Notes: generated from the letters alone by a model not told the origin. A DNA stretch of 64,000 bases from Actinomyces sp. oral taxon 448 str. F0400 (GCF_000220835.1 NZ_GL985606.1:1685861-1749860); one strand, 5' to 3'. Shown: positions 41,175 to 53,972, counted from the stretch's first letter. Program-made: numbers and translations.

Positions 41175-42131
41175 ATGAGTGACACCACTGAGAACAGCAC
41201 CGCCGACGCCGTGGGGACGAGCGTCGGGAGCGCAGCCTCCTCGCAGGCGCCGGAGACCGGGTCCCCGCTCGTCAAGCGCGGTCTGGCCGACATGCTCAAG
41301 GGCGGCGTCATCATGGACGTCGTCACTCCCGAGCAGGCCCGTATCGCCGAGGATGCCGGAGCCGTCGCCGTCATGGCCCTCGAGCGCGTTCCGGCCGACA
41401 TCCGCGCTCAGGGCGGTGTGGCCCGTATGAGCGACCCCGACCTCATCGCGGGCATCATTGAGGCGGTCTCCATTCCCGTCATGGCCAAGGCCCGCATCGG
41501 ACACTTCGTCGAGGCCCAGGTCCTTCAGGAACTGCGGGTCGATTTCATCGACGAGTCCGAGGTCCTCTCGCCCGCCGACTACGTCCACCACATCAACAAG
41601 CATCCTTTCACCGTCCCCTTCGTGTGCGGGGCCACCAACCTCGGCGAGGCGCTGCGCCGGGTGAGCGAGGGCGCCGCGATGATCCGTTCTAAAGGCGAGG
41701 CCGGCACCGGCGACGTCTCCGAGGCCACCCGTCACATCCGCGCCATCACCAAGGAGATCGCGGCGCTGCGCGGCCTCGGCGAGGACGAGCTCTACGTCGC
41801 CGCCAAAGAGCTTGGCGCCTCCTACGAGCTAGTGCGCGGGGTCGCCGAGCGCGGTGCGCTGCCCGTCGTGCTGTTCACCGCCGGGGGAGTGGCCACGCCT
41901 GCCGATGCGGCCATGATGATGCAGCTGGGCGCGGACGGGGTCTTCGTGGGCTCGGGCGTCTTCAAGTCCGCGGACCCGGTCCGGCGGGCCGCCGCCATCG
42001 TGCGGGCCACGGCCGGCTACGACGACCCCGCCGTGGTCCTACGGGCCTCGCGCGCTCTGGGCGAGGCCATGGTCGGCATCAACGTCGCCGACCTGCCGGC
42101 GCCCCACCGCCTGGCGGAGCGGGGCTGGTGA
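41175..42131 (+). CDS. pdxS: Pyridoxal 5'-phosphate synthase lyase subunit PdxS
   Basis: PdxS condenses ribose 5-phosphate, glyceraldehyde 3-phosphate and ammonia into PLP, and forms a dodecamer. The 318-residue barrel contains the catalytic Asp48 in 'GGVIMDVVT' and the Schiff-base Lys105 in 'VMAKARIGH'. 'EVLSPAD' and 'RSKGEAGTG' are intact. The first 30 residues are a Ser/Thr/Ala-rich extension beyond the usual start. Ammonia comes from PdxT, whose GTG overlaps this stop by 4 bases. Expression is probably controlled by the divergent pdxR. Confidence 0.97.
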   Translation: MSDTTENSTADAVGTSVGSAASSQAPETGSPLVKRGLADMLKGGVIMDVVTPEQARIAEDAGAVAVMALERVPADIRAQGGVARMSDPDLIAGIIEAVSIPVMAKARIGHFVEAQVLQELRVDFIDESEVLSPADYVHHINKHPFTVPFVCGATNLGEALRRVSEGAAMIRSKGEAGTGDVSEATRHIRAITKEIAALRGLGEDELYVAAKELGASYELVRGVAERGALPVVLFTAGGVATPADAAMMMQLGADGVFVGSGVFKSADPVRRAAAIVRATAGYDDPAVVLRASRALGEAMVGINVADLPAPHRLAERGW

Positions 42132-42799
42132 GAGTCGGCATCCTCGCGCTCCAGGGAGGCGTCGTCGAGCACGCCCGTCTTGTCGATGCGCTGGGCCATG
42201 ACGCTGTGCTCGTGCGGCGCCCCGAGCAGCTGGCCGACGTGGGTGCCCTGATTCTGCCCGGGGGCGAGTCGACCGCCCTGCTGCGGCTGGCGGATCTGAC
42301 CGGGCTGCGCGAGCCTTTGAAACGGGCAGCCGGACGCCTGCCCACATTGGGCACCTGCGCGGGGCTCATCATGCTGGCGGCCCTGGGGGTGCTCGATGTC
42401 GATGTCGAGCGCAACGCCTTCGGCCCCCAGGTCGACTCGGCGAGCGCGGACCTGCAGTGGAGGGGGCGCGAGCTGAGGGCGGCCTTTATCCGCGCTCCCG
42501 CCATCACACGGGTCGGGCCGGGCGTGACCGTATGCTCGACCTACGCCGATCCTGCTCGCCCCGGCCGACCGCCGTACGTCGTCGGAGTGGAGGAGGGGGG
42601 TGTCATGGCCGTCTCCTACCATCCCGAGCTGACGGGGGACGCGACGCTGCACCGGCTGCTGCTCGCTCGGGGCCCGCGGGAGGCGGCGCTGGGGCGGTCT
42701 GAAACGGCACGGCCTGGCCTCGCCGGGGCGGGCAACACCGCCTGCGCGGAGGCGCCTTCATTCTCAGCGGGCGCTTTAACGGATACCCTCCTGCCATGA
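42128..42799 (+). CDS. pdxT: PLP synthase glutaminase subunit PdxT
   Basis: PdxT hydrolyses glutamine and passes ammonia to PdxS. The class I amidotransferase triad is visible: Cys77 in 'LGTCAGL', His165 and Glu167 in 'VSYHPEL'. '[12 protein letters not shown]' and 'PGGEST' are typical. The protein is 223 residues, about 25-45 longer than usual because of an Ala/Gly/Arg-rich tail after residue 178. That tail also contains the promoter (TACCCT at 42784-42789) of the next gene, so part of it may be kept for DNA reasons. GTG start overlaps pdxS; its stop overlaps the UGPase ATG. Confidence 0.95.
   Translation: MRVGILALQGGVVEHARLVDALGHDAVLVRRPEQLADVGALILPGGESTALLRLADLTGLREPLKRAAGRLPTLGTCAGLIMLAALGVLDVDVERNAFGPQVDSASADLQWRGRELRAAFIRAPAITRVGPGVTVCSTYADPARPGRPPYVVGVEEGGVMAVSYHPELTGDATLHRLLLARGPREAALGRSETARPGLAGAGNTACAEAPSFSAGALTDTLLP
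42784..42789 (+). promoter_or_regulatory. Internal -10 for the UGPase gene
   Basis: TACCCT, with TTTAACGG just upstream, lies 6 bases before the UGPase ATG. This gives the sugar-nucleotide gene a possible leaderless transcript independent of pdxST. Confidence 0.5.
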
Positions 42800-44172
42800 G
42801 CGAGAACGGACTTACCGCTGCCCGGCACAAGATGCGCGACGCCGGCATCGCCGAGCAGGCCATTGACGTCTTCAGCCACTACTACAGGGCCCTGGACAAC
42901 GGCGCCACTTGTCTGATTCCCGAGGATTCGATCGAACCGCTCACGCGGATCGACTCCATCGAGGATGTCGAGATTGACGAGGCCGGTGCCCGCGAGGCGC
43001 TGTCGCGAACCGTCCTGATCAAGCTCAACGGCGGCTTGGGCACGTCGATGGGGATGGACAGGACCAAGTCGCTGCTACCCGTGCGCGAGGGCAAGTCGTT
43101 CCTCGACCTGCTGGTCGATCAGGTGATGGCAGCGCGGCGGATCTACGACGTCACCCTGCCGCTGATCTTCATGAATTCCTTCCGCACCCGTCGGGACACG
43201 CTCGCGGCGCTCGCCGCCCACCCCGGCATCGGGGTCGACGGGCTTCCTCTGGACTTCCTGCAGAACCGCGAGCCCAAGCTGCGCGCCGACGACCTCACTC
43301 CGGTGACGTGGGCGGCGGACCCCGATCTCGAATGGTGCCCGCCCGGACACGGCGATATCTACACGGCTCTGACCGCCTCCGGTGTGCTCGATGCTCTGCT
43401 GGAGAGCGGATACAAATACGCCATGACCTCGAACTCGGACAACCTCGGGGCGGCGCCGTCGGCCCGCGTCGCCGGTTGGTTCGCCGCCTCGGGCGCGCCC
43501 TACGCGCCCGAACTGTGCCGTCGCACCCCGGCGGACGTCAAGGGCGGCCACCTGGCGGTGCGCAAGAGTGATGGCCGCATCATCCTGCGCGAGACCGCCC
43601 AGACCCCGGCCGATGAGATGCACTTCTTCACCGACCAGTACCGCCACCCCTTCTTCCACACCAACAACCTCTGGTTCGACTTGGAAGTCCTGCGCGACAC
43701 GCTGGCCGAGCGCAGAGGGATCCTCGGACTGCCGCTGATCAAGAACGCCAAGACGGTCGATCCGGCGGATGCCTCCTCGGTACCGGTGATCCAGCTCGAG
43801 ACGGCCATGGGTACAGCCGTGGAGGCCTTCGAGGGCGCCACCGCCATCGAAGTGCCGCGCAGTCGCTTCCTGCCGGTCAAGACCACCAACGACCTGCTTC
43901 TGCTGCGTTCGGACGTCTACGAGGTCGATGATGCCGGTCTGCTCCAGATGGTGCCCGAGCGCGCCTGCACGGTGAACCTCGACCCGCGCTACTACAAGAA
44001 GATCAGGGACTTCGAGGCGCGATTCCCCCACGGCGTCCCTTCCGTTCGACAGGCCAAGTCACTGACGGTCGAGGGCGACTGGACCTTCGGGGCCGACGTT
44101 GTCGCCATCGGGGACGCCCGTGTCGGCGAGGCGGGCTCGCCGGGCGAGGTGGCCTCCGGCACCCGGCTCTGA
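42796..44172 (+). CDS. UTP-glucose-1-phosphate uridylyltransferase, eukaryotic UGP2 type
   Basis: This 458-residue enzyme makes UDP-glucose from UTP and glucose 1-phosphate. It belongs to the UGP2-type family rather than bacterial GalU: 'VLIKLNGGLGTSMGMDRTKSLLPV' is the uridine-binding loop, followed by 'PLIFMNSFRTR', 'MTSNSDNLG', 'HFFTDQYRHPFFHTNNLWFDL' and 'PRSRFLPVKTTNDLL'. Similar enzymes serve galactose/UDP-glucose metabolism in bifidobacteria. It could supply UDP-glucose for surface glycans such as that of the operon at 26911-30700, which is inference. It overlaps the pdxT stop by 4 bases but probably also has its own promoter. Confidence 0.93.
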   Translation: MSENGLTAARHKMRDAGIAEQAIDVFSHYYRALDNGATCLIPEDSIEPLTRIDSIEDVEIDEAGAREALSRTVLIKLNGGLGTSMGMDRTKSLLPVREGKSFLDLLVDQVMAARRIYDVTLPLIFMNSFRTRRDTLAALAAHPGIGVDGLPLDFLQNREPKLRADDLTPVTWAADPDLEWCPPGHGDIYTALTASGVLDALLESGYKYAMTSNSDNLGAAPSARVAGWFAASGAPYAPELCRRTPADVKGGHLAVRKSDGRIILRETAQTPADEMHFFTDQYRHPFFHTNNLWFDLEVLRDTLAERRGILGLPLIKNAKTVDPADASSVPVIQLETAMGTAVEAFEGATAIEVPRSRFLPVKTTNDLLLLRSDVYEVDDAGLLQMVPERACTVNLDPRYYKKIRDFEARFPHGVPSVRQAKSLTVEGDWTFGADVVAIGDARVGEAGSPGEVASGTRL

Positions 44173-44184
44173 GCCGGGCATCCA

Positions 44185-44229
44185 GTGCGCAAGAGGACCG
44201 GAGCATGCCGGCCCAGCCCTCTTGCGCAC
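44185..44229. terminator. Stable hairpin between UGPase gene and convergent tRNA-Val
   Basis: GTGCGCAAGAGG (44185-44196) pairs perfectly with CCTCTTGCGCAC (44218-44229), with a further CCGG/CCGG pairing inside. Lying between convergent transcripts, it may stop both. No U-tract is evident on either strand. Confidence 0.6.
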
Positions 44230-44235
44230 GATGGG

Positions 44236-44308
44236 TGGGCGATACTGGAATCGAACCAGTGACCTCCTCGGTGTGAACGAGGCGCTCTAACCCCTGAGCC
44301 AATCGCCC
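44236..44308 (-). tRNA. tRNA-Val (anticodon CAC)
   Basis: Read on the minus strand, acceptor GGGCGAT/ATCGCCC, anticodon stem CCTCG/CGAGG with loop TTCACAC and T arm ACTGG-TTCGATT-CCAGT fold as a 73-base tRNA. The anticodon is CAC. The encoded 3' end reads ACCC, so CCA must be added. Its acceptor and T arm closely match the tRNA-Val(GAC) at 44645. Confidence 0.93.
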
Positions 44309-44411
44309 GGCGCGGGGGACAGGCTAACCAGCGGCGGGTGAGTGGAGCAAATACGGGTCCGGTGAGGTGGATCACCGTGGTGTCGTTTGCCGTCGATGGT
44401 TGTCGGGGTGC

Positions 44412-44417
44412 TATGGT
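44412..44417 (+). promoter_or_regulatory. Candidate -10 of the Gly-Cys-Val tRNA operon
   Basis: TATGGT lies 43 bases before tRNA-Gly, with TTGCCG (44387-44392) 19 bases upstream as a possible -35. Confidence 0.5.
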
Positions 44418-44459
44418 TTCTCAGCACCGACCGGTTCGGATGGGCCGTGTGGAACATGC

Positions 44460-44532
44460 GCGGATGTGGCTCAGTTGGTAGAGCATCACCTTGCCAAGGT
44501 GAGGGTCGCGGGTTCGAGTCCCGTCATCCGCT
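44460..44532 (+). tRNA. tRNA-Gly (anticodon GCC)
   Basis: Acceptor GCGGATG/CATCCGC is a perfect 7-bp helix. The anticodon stem CACCT/AGGTG closes loop TGCCA in the context TTGCCAA, giving anticodon GCC. The T arm GCGGG-TTCGAGT-CCCGT is normal apart from one G-T pair. No CCA is encoded. It is the first tRNA of a three-tRNA plus-strand cluster. Confidence 0.95.
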
Positions 44533-44572
44533 CCGAGGAGCTGGGGAGCCTCCCCGCCCCCGGCATCTCGTT

Positions 44573-44643
44573 GGTGGGTTGGCCGAGAGGTTAGGCACCG
44601 GCCTGCAAAGCCGTTGACACCGGTTCGAATCCGGTACCCACCT
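44573..44643 (+). tRNA. tRNA-Cys (anticodon GCA)
   Basis: Acceptor GGTGGGT/ACCCACC and the anticodon loop CTGCAAA give anticodon GCA for cysteine. The T arm ACCGG-TTCGAAT-CCGGT is perfect. It is 71 bases, with no encoded CCA. It lies 40 bases after tRNA-Gly and is separated by a single base from tRNA-Val. Confidence 0.95.
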
Positions 44644-44644
44644 C

Positions 44645-44719
44645 GGGCGATTGGCGCAGCGGGAGCGCGCTTCCCTGACACGGAAGAGGTCACTGGTTCG
44701 ATCCCAGTATCGCCCACCA
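44645..44719 (+). tRNA. tRNA-Val (anticodon GAC)
   Basis: Acceptor GGGCGAT/ATCGCCC, anticodon stem CTTCC/GGAAG and loop CTGACAC give anticodon GAC. A 3' CCA is encoded at 44717-44719, unlike the other tRNAs of the window. It is followed at once by a strong terminator. Confidence 0.95.
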
Positions 44720-44722
44720 GCA

Positions 44723-44758
44723 GGGCCCGGAACCACACGGTTCCGGGCCCTTATTTCT
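44723..44758 (+). terminator. Rho-independent terminator of the tRNA cluster
   Basis: GGGCCCGGAACC (44723-44734) and GGTTCCGGGCCC (44739-44750) form a perfect 12-bp stem with an ACAC loop, followed by TTATTTCT. This is the clearest intrinsic terminator of the window. Confidence 0.93.
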
Positions 44759-44817
44759 CACCGCCAGCGGCGCACGGTCCCACAACCCCGAAGCGGGGCG
44801 GCATCACGACCGGTCGC

Positions 44818-44864
44818 TGCGCAACACCTTATGCGCAACAAATCGTGCACACTGCGTGTTGCGC
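44818..44864. promoter_or_regulatory. Repeated operator-like boxes before the winged-helix regulator gene
   Basis: TGCGCAACA occurs at 44818-44826 and again at 44832-44840 (14-base period), and TGTTGCGC, its inverse, at 44857-44864. The -10 TAGGGT (44882-44887) follows, 6 bases before the ATG, so the boxes surround the -35 region. Autoregulation by the encoded DNA-binding protein is the simplest reading. Confidence 0.6.
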
Positions 44865-44893
44865 GGAATCTTCGTGCTGTCTAGGGTCGGAAC

Positions 44894-45556
44894 ATGCCCC
44901 GCAAAAGCGTCGATCCCGCTGTCATGAGGGCTGTTGCGCACCCGCTGCGCCTGGCGATTCTCGCCGAGATGTGGGACGCCGACAGACCATTGCGGGCGGC
45001 GGACCTCGCCGAGGCTCTCGGTGAGCCCGCCAATTCCGTCAGCTACCACATCCGCAGGCTGCGGGACGCCGGCTATGTGGTCGACGTCGAAGGACCCGAG
45101 GGCGGCACCGCGCGTGATCACTGGTACGCCTCACCCCAGCGTGCGGCCTCCGACGCCGCGCAGTCCGCCTCCGACCCGGCCGCCGGGGCCGCCGACGCCG
45201 ATGATGACGATGATGAGATCGTGAACGCCGCCCTGCGCACACGCGCCAACCAGGTCATCGAGCACGTCATCCGCGCTCGGGCGGCCGAGGAGGGCCCGCT
45301 GGTCCACGTCAACGGCATGATCTGGATGCCGACGGATCTGGCCCGTACTTACGTCCGCCGTCTGGCCGACTTGGCCCGTGAGATGCGGCGGGCCGCCGAG
45401 GCCGCTCGGCGGAGCGCCGAACCCGGCACGGCTTTCACCCGCTACGCCTTCGCCACCGATCTCGTGCCCGAGACTCGACGGGGCGCGCGCCTGGAGGTCC
45501 CGGTCGAGCGCACGCCCGGGCGCGACGACGAGGAGGAGACCCCGGAAGCGGTGTGA
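44894..45556 (+). CDS. ArsR-like winged-helix transcriptional regulator
   Basis: The 220-residue protein has an N-terminal winged helix (about 8-85): '[52 protein letters not shown]' is the ArsR-type helix-turn-helix with the HPLR signature. No metal-binding cysteines are present, so it is probably not a metal sensor. After an acidic linker with a run of Asp (about 100-107), the C-terminal half is helical ('[18 protein letters not shown]', '[24 protein letters not shown]') and could dimerise or bind a ligand. TAGGGT 6 bases before the ATG supports this start. Repeats upstream suggest autoregulation. The regulon is unknown. Confidence 0.85.
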   Translation: MPRKSVDPAVMRAVAHPLRLAILAEMWDADRPLRAADLAEALGEPANSVSYHIRRLRDAGYVVDVEGPEGGTARDHWYASPQRAASDAAQSASDPAAGAADADDDDDEIVNAALRTRANQVIEHVIRARAAEEGPLVHVNGMIWMPTDLARTYVRRLADLAREMRRAAEAARRSAEPGTAFTRYAFATDLVPETRRGARLEVPVERTPGRDDEEETPEAV

Positions 45557-45686
45557 GGCTCGGACCGTGCGGATCATCCGTCTCCTGAGCGACGGCTGGA
45601 CGTGGGCGAGGCGGTTCGCGCGGGCGACCTGCCTGTGCGAGATCGCTTACGGCGGCCCTCCGCACGGCTCATCTAGGCTGCCCTCT

Positions 45687-47852
45687 ATGGCCGACCCCTC
45701 GACGTACCGCCCCGCGCCCGGCGAGGTCCCCACCTCGCCCGGCGTCTACCGGTTCCTCGACTCCGAGGGCCGCGTCATCTACGTCGGCAAGGCCAAGAAC
45801 CTCAGGGCCCGCCTGTCCACGTACTTCCAGGATGTGGCGGCCCTCCACCCGCGCACCCAGAGGATGGTGACCACGGCCTGCGCCGTGGAATGGACGATCG
45901 TGGGCACCGAGGTGGAGTCTCTAGCCCTGGAGTACTCCTGGATCAAGGAGTTCAATCCGCGCTTCAACGTCATGTACAAGGACGACAAGTCCTACCCCTA
46001 CCTGGCCGTCACCATGCAGGAGACCTACCCGCGCGCTCAGGTGGTCCGCGGCGCTCGCAGACCCGCAGTCCGCTACTTCGGCCCATTCGTCCAGGTGTGG
46101 TCCATCCGCGAGACTCTCGACCAGCTCCTGCGCGTCTTCCCCATCCGCTCCTGTTCGCCCGGCGTGTTCAAGCGCGCCCGCGCCTCGGGGCGCCCCTGCC
46201 TGCTGGGCTACATCGACAAATGCTCGGCCCCCTGCGTGGGCCGCATCAGCGAGGCGGATCACCGCGCGCTCGCCGAGGACTTCTGCTCTTTCATGGCCGG
46301 ACGCACCGACCCCTACGTGCGCGAGCTGGAGGACCGCATGCGTCTGGCCGCCGGGAATCTGGAGTTCGAGAGAGCCGCACGTCTGCGCGACGATGCCGAG
46401 GCGCTGCACAGGGTCATCGAACGCAACGCCGTCGTCCTGCCCGATGCCACTGACGCGGACGTCTTCGCCCTCGTGCGCGACGAGCTGACCGCCGCCGTCC
46501 AGGTCTTCCACGTGCGCGGCGGGCGCGTGCGCGGCCAACGCGGCTGGGTCATCGACCTGGTCGAGGACGCCACCGACACCGAGCTTATCGAACGGCTTCT
46601 TCAACAGGTCTACGGCGATCTCCTCGACCCCTCCGGGGCCGGTGCGCCCGGACGCTCGGGTCCCACGACCTCACTCGGTGTGGGCGCTCGCGCCCCCGCC
46701 GCGCCCCTGGCCCGCTCCGGCCCCCAGGGAGTATGCCGGGGGTCCGGCGGGGCCGCGGCCACCAGCGTTGACGACGTCGCTCACACCGCCACCACCGCCG
46801 TTCCGCGCGAGGTCCTTGTTCCGGTCCTGCCCGCCGACGCCGCCGCCGTGCGCACCTGGCTCGCCGGCCTGCGCGGTGCCAGGGTCGATGTGCGCGTGCC
46901 GGCCCGCGGCGACAAAGCGGCTCTCATGGGCACTGTGCGCAAGAACGCCGAGGAGTCGCTGCGCCTGCACAAGACGCGCCGTGCCAGCGACCTCACTCAG
47001 CGCTCGGCCGCTCTGGAGGAGCTCGCCGAGGCCCTCGACCTTCCCGAGGCGCCCCTGCGCATCGAATGCTACGACATTTCCCACACTCAGGGCACCCACC
47101 AGGTCGGCTCCATGGTCGTCTTCGAGGACGGGGCGCCGCGGAAGTCCGACTACCGGCGCTTCACCGTCCGCGGAACCGACGGCGGGGGCGCCGCCGACGA
47201 CACGGCCGCCATGCACGAGGTCCTCACTCGTCGCTTCAGGCGATTGCTGGCCGAGCAGGGCGCCGCTCTCACCGCCGCTGACGCCGAGCTCATCGGAGCC
47301 GACGGCGACGGCGTCCCCGTTGCCTCGGGACCCATCGACCCGGCCACCGGCCGTGCCAAGCGCTTCTCCTACGCCCCCAGCCTCGTCGTCGTCGACGGCG
47401 GGCTGCCCCAGGTGGGCGCCGCCCGCGCCGTCCTCGACGACCTCGGCATCCACGTGCCCCTCGTCGGCCTGGCCAAGCGTCTGGAGGAGGTATGGGTGCC
47501 GGACGATGACTTCCCCGTGGTCCTGCCACGCACCTCGCCCGCGCTCTACCTGCTGCAGTACCTGCGCGACGAGTCCCACCGCTTCGCCATTGCCCACCAC
47601 CGCAAGAAGCGCTCGGCCGGCATGACCCGCTCCGTGCTCGATGACGTTCCCGGGCTCGGCCCCGCGCGGCAGGCCGCCTTACTCAAGAAGTTCGGCTCCG
47701 TCAAGCGGATCCGCACCGCCACACCCGAGCAGATTGCTTCGGTGCGGGGCATCGGCCCGGCTCTGGCAGATACGATCCTCACGCACCTCAAGCCGGCCCC
47801 GAAGACGCTTCAGGGCGTCGCCGGCGAGAACGAAGGGAAGGAACATGCATGA
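45687..47852 (+). CDS. uvrC: Excinuclease ABC subunit C
   Basis: UvrC makes the two incisions in nucleotide excision repair. The 721-residue protein has an N-terminal GIY-YIG nuclease ('[28 protein letters not shown]' in pieces), a UVR motif for UvrB contact (about 210-245), an RNase H-like endonuclease ('[24 protein letters not shown]', '[14 protein letters not shown]') and C-terminal helix-hairpin-helix pairs ('[20 protein letters not shown]'). A 60-residue Gly/Ala/Ser/Pro-rich linker (about 310-372) between the UVR and RNase H parts is longer than usual. The ATG at 45687 lies 7 bases after TAGGCT (45674-45679). It overlaps the following Mop-domain gene (ATGA). Confidence 0.97.
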   Translation: MADPSTYRPAPGEVPTSPGVYRFLDSEGRVIYVGKAKNLRARLSTYFQDVAALHPRTQRMVTTACAVEWTIVGTEVESLALEYSWIKEFNPRFNVMYKDDKSYPYLAVTMQETYPRAQVVRGARRPAVRYFGPFVQVWSIRETLDQLLRVFPIRSCSPGVFKRARASGRPCLLGYIDKCSAPCVGRISEADHRALAEDFCSFMAGRTDPYVRELEDRMRLAAGNLEFERAARLRDDAEALHRVIERNAVVLPDATDADVFALVRDELTAAVQVFHVRGGRVRGQRGWVIDLVEDATDTELIERLLQQVYGDLLDPSGAGAPGRSGPTTSLGVGARAPAAPLARSGPQGVCRGSGGAAATSVDDVAHTATTAVPREVLVPVLPADAAAVRTWLAGLRGARVDVRVPARGDKAALMGTVRKNAEESLRLHKTRRASDLTQRSAALEELAEALDLPEAPLRIECYDISHTQGTHQVGSMVVFEDGAPRKSDYRRFTVRGTDGGGAADDTAAMHEVLTRRFRRLLAEQGAALTAADAELIGADGDGVPVASGPIDPATGRAKRFSYAPSLVVVDGGLPQVGAARAVLDDLGIHVPLVGLAKRLEEVWVPDDDFPVVLPRTSPALYLLQYLRDESHRFAIAHHRKKRSAGMTRSVLDDVPGLGPARQAALLKKFGSVKRIRTATPEQIASVRGIGPALADTILTHLKPAPKTLQGVAGENEGKEHA

Positions 47853-48061
47853 GGCTCTCCGCGCGCAATCAGCTCCCGGGCACCGTCGTCGCGATCGACA
47901 AAGGCGCCGTCAACGGCATCGTCAAGATCGAGGTCGCTCCCGGTCTGGTCATCACCTCCACTATCACCAACGCCGCCATCGATGCGCTCGGCCTGACCGA
48001 GGGCGCTGCGGCCACCGCTGTCATCAAGGCTTCCTCCGTCATGGTGGGCGTGACGGATTGA
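47849..48061 (+). CDS. Stand-alone molbindin (Mop/TOBE) protein
   Basis: The 70-residue protein is a single Mop domain: '[27 protein letters not shown]' followed by '[34 protein letters not shown]' is the molbindin pattern, with the typical final '[10 protein letters not shown]' block. Such proteins bind molybdate or tungstate as hexamers and act as oxyanion buffers. The context is odd, because it starts inside the uvrC stop codon (ATGA) and no mod transport or molybdenum-cofactor gene is nearby. The physiological role here is unknown. Confidence 0.88.
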   Translation: MRLSARNQLPGTVVAIDKGAVNGIVKIEVAPGLVITSTITNAAIDALGLTEGAAATAVIKASSVMVGVTD

Positions 48062-48155
48062 CCGCGCCACCGTGCCGTCCCCGGGCCTGGCCCCGCCGGG
48101 ACGGGACGGTGCGACCCGCTGCCGCCGGCGGCTCCTGAGTGAGACAATCCGGCGT

Positions 48156-49019
48156 GTGCGCGTACTGCGGGTCTTTAACAACAATGTCGTCCTGGCCCGT
48201 GACGAGCTCGGCCGCGAGGCGGTGCTGACCGGCCGGGGCCTGGGCTTCCAACGGCGGGCGGGAGATGCCGTCGACACCTCCCGAATCGCGCGCCGCTTCA
48301 TCCCCGTCGACAACGCCGCCTCCGTCGGCGAGGTCATCGCCGGCATACCTCTGGAACGCCTGGCGCTGATAGAACGGACCTTCCGGCGGGCCGTTCGTGA
48401 GCTCGGCGTGAGCGTGCCCTCCTCGACCGTCATCGCCGTCGTCGACCACGTCAACCAGGCCATGGAACGTGTCGGCCGCGGCGAGGTCATGGACTACCCC
48501 CTGCGCGCCGAGGCGGCCCATCTCCACCCCGACGAGCTGCGCCTGGCCGAGCAGATGGTCCGCGAGCTCAACGCCTCCCAGAAGCTCCAGCTGCCGGCGG
48601 GCGAGGCCGTCGCGCTGGCGCTCCACCTGTTCACCGCCGTCGTCGGGGTCCCCTCGACACGGGAGGCCGTGCGCCAGTCGCGCCTCATCGGCCAGGTCAT
48701 GAGCGTCCTGGCGGCTGCCTACGGCCCGGCCTTCGACCCCGACGCTATCGACGCCGCCCGCTTCGCCACCCATCTGCGGTACTTCCTGACTCGCACCCGC
48801 ACCGGCGCCCAGGTGGTGGACTCCACCGCCGACGTCATCGGAGCCGCTCTGCGGGACGCACGTCCCCACGCCTACCAGGTCGCCCTGCGGGTCCAGGAGC
48901 TCCTCGAACTAAGGCTGGGCACAACGGTCTGCGAGGACGAGACCGCCTACCTGACCATGCACGTCGCCCGTTTCGAACAGTCCCTCGGCCCCGCGCCTCC
49001 GGGCTGCAACGACGGATGA
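48156..49019 (+). CDS. BglG/LicT-family transcriptional antiterminator
   Basis: The 287-residue regulator has an N-terminal RNA-binding CAT domain (1-55: 'RVLRVFNNNVVLARDELGREAVLTGRGLGFQ', cut here by my reading at both ends) and two PTS-regulated PRD domains (about 60-165 and 170-280) with conserved histidines near 'DHVNQAM', 'AAHLHPDE' and 'LHLFTAV'. It binds its RAT sequence and stops an overlapping terminator from forming, allowing expression of the PTS gene when beta-glucoside is present. GTG at 48156 lies 7 bases after GACAAT (48143-48148), so a leaderless start; the longer upstream frame is not needed. Confidence 0.93.
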   Translation: MRVLRVFNNNVVLARDELGREAVLTGRGLGFQRRAGDAVDTSRIARRFIPVDNAASVGEVIAGIPLERLALIERTFRRAVRELGVSVPSSTVIAVVDHVNQAMERVGRGEVMDYPLRAEAAHLHPDELRLAEQMVRELNASQKLQLPAGEAVALALHLFTAVVGVPSTREAVRQSRLIGQVMSVLAAAYGPAFDPDAIDAARFATHLRYFLTRTRTGAQVVDSTADVIGAALRDARPHAYQVALRVQELLELRLGTTVCEDETAYLTMHVARFEQSLGPAPPGCNDG

Positions 49020-49116
49020 CGGACGAGAGTGAGCGGTGAGAGCTAGGACACCATGACGGGGCCTAGTCGAGAAAGATGATCATCACTAGCCTAGATGCGG
49101 GCCCAATGGGCCCGCA

Positions 49117-49143
49117 GGATTGTGACCCGCCAGGGGCAAGACC
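49117..49143 (+). promoter_or_regulatory. Ribonucleic antiterminator (RAT) target of the BglG-type protein
   Basis: The sequence begins GGATTGTGAC and ends GGCAAGACC, closely matching the RAT consensus (GGATTGTTACT...GGCAAAACC) used by LicT/SacY-type proteins. It overlaps the left arm of the terminator at 49138, so the two structures exclude each other. Confidence 0.88.
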
Positions 49144-49188
49144 TGAGACGTATGCGCATGCGAGCGCACGGCGTCTCAGGTCTTTTTT
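49138..49188 (+). terminator. Regulated terminator in the PTS leader
   Basis: AAGACCTGAGACG (49138-49150) pairs with CGTCTCAGGTCTT (49172-49184), followed by a T-run to 49188. The long loop has its own small hairpin. Its 5' arm shares bases with the RAT element, the classical BglG-type antitermination design. Confidence 0.92.
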
Positions 49189-49230
49189 CGTCTCCGCTCC
49201 GGCTGGCCCTGGATCGAGGAGGATCTGACA

Positions 49231-52669
<3,439 letters not shown>

Positions 52670-52689
52670 GAACCTGAGGGGCCGACCGG

Positions 52690-53919
52690 TCACCCCGCAC
52701 TGACAGCCGCCGCGGCCGCCCGCGCCCGCTCGCGGGCGGCCGCCACGCTGTCAGCGCTCGCCACGGCCACCGCCATGCGCCGACCCGGACGCGCTTCGGG
52801 CTTGCCGAAGACGCGCAGGTCCGTCCCGGGAACCGCCAGTGCCTCGGCCACCCCCTGTACTCGGGGACCGTGCTCGCGTCCGATCTCCCGATCGGCTCTG
52901 ACTACGGCGGAGGCGGCGGGAAGGCGCAGCGCCGTGTCCACCGGTAGGCCCAGCAGGGCTCGGGCGTGAAGCTCGAACTCGCTGAGGCGCTGGCTGGCTA
53001 GCGTCACCAGCCCGGTGTCGTGGGGCCTGGGCGAGACCTCCGAGAAGAGCACCTCGTCGCCGCACACGAACAGTTCGACGCCGAAGACGCCCCAGCCGCC
53101 GAGAGCTCCGGTCACCGTGGCCGCCACCTGCCGGGCGCGCTTCAGCGCCGCGGTCGCCAGCGCCTGCGGCTGCCAGGACTCCACGTAGTCGCCGTCCTCC
53201 TGACGGTGGCCGATCGGCTCGCAGAAGTCCGTAACGGTCCCGCCGGTCCCCTCCCTGCGCGAGCGCACCGTGAGCAGTGTGATCTCGGTGTCGAAGTCGA
53301 TCAGGCCCTCGACAATGACGCGCCCACGGTCCACTCGCCCGTCGGTGGCCGCGCGCCGCCACGCGGTCGCCACGTCGTCGGGGGAGCGGATCACCGTCTG
53401 ACCGTGCCCGGAGGAGGACATGACCGGCTTGACCAGGCAGGGAGGGCCGATCTTCTCAACGCCGGCCGCCAACTCGGCCTGACTCGCGGCGAAGACGTAG
53501 GGGCTCGTGGGCACGCCGAGCTCCTCGGCGGCCAGACGGCGGATGCCCTCGCGATCCATCGTCAGGTGGACGGCCCTCGCCGTCGGCACGACGCGCACCT
53601 GGCCGCTGCCTTCCATGGCGAGGAGCGCGTCGGTGGCCAGGGCCTCGATTTCGGGCACGACGATGCTCGCGCCGGTGGAGCGGATCGCGGCGGTGAGTTC
53701 GGCCGGGTTGGACATGTCCACCGTCAGGGCGTTGTGCGCCACCTGCTGGGCGGGGGCGCCGTCGTAGCGGTCGATCGCCGTGACCTCCACTCCGAGACGG
53801 GCCAGCGCGATGGCGATTTCCTTGCCGATCTCTCCCGAGCCCAGGAGCGCGACATGGGTGGCGGACGGCGTTCCCGGCGTCCCGATGACGGGGGGGTCTG
53901 GATAACGGCGGGCGGTCAC
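52690..53919 (-). CDS. purT: Formate-dependent phosphoribosylglycinamide formyltransferase PurT
   Basis: PurT is an ATP-grasp enzyme that formylates GAR with formate and ATP, a folate-independent route for the third step of purine synthesis. The 409-residue protein has the N-terminal nucleotide-binding block '[24 protein letters not shown]', '[13 protein letters not shown]', the ATP-grasp '[14 protein letters not shown]', and the metal-binding '[28 protein letters not shown]'. The GTG at 53919 (minus strand) has GGAGG 5 bases upstream. It is monocistronic, divergent from rapZ. The need for formate fits a fermentative organism. Confidence 0.95.
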   Translation of the reverse strand: MTARRYPDPPVIGTPGTPSATHVALLGSGEIGKEIAIALARLGVEVTAIDRYDGAPAQQVAHNALTVDMSNPAELTAAIRSTGASIVVPEIEALATDALLAMEGSGQVRVVPTARAVHLTMDREGIRRLAAEELGVPTSPYVFAASQAELAAGVEKIGPPCLVKPVMSSSGHGQTVIRSPDDVATAWRRAATDGRVDRGRVIVEGLIDFDTEITLLTVRSRREGTGGTVTDFCEPIGHRQEDGDYVESWQPQALATAALKRARQVAATVTGALGGWGVFGVELFVCGDEVLFSEVSPRPHDTGLVTLASQRLSEFELHARALLGLPVDTALRLPAASAVVRADREIGREHGPRVQGVAEALAVPGTDLRVFGKPEARPGRRMAVAVASADSVAAARERARAAAAAVSAG

Positions 53920-53972
53920 GGGCGCCTCCGTAGACGTGCGGAACGAGGACGGATCACCGGCACACGCTACCC

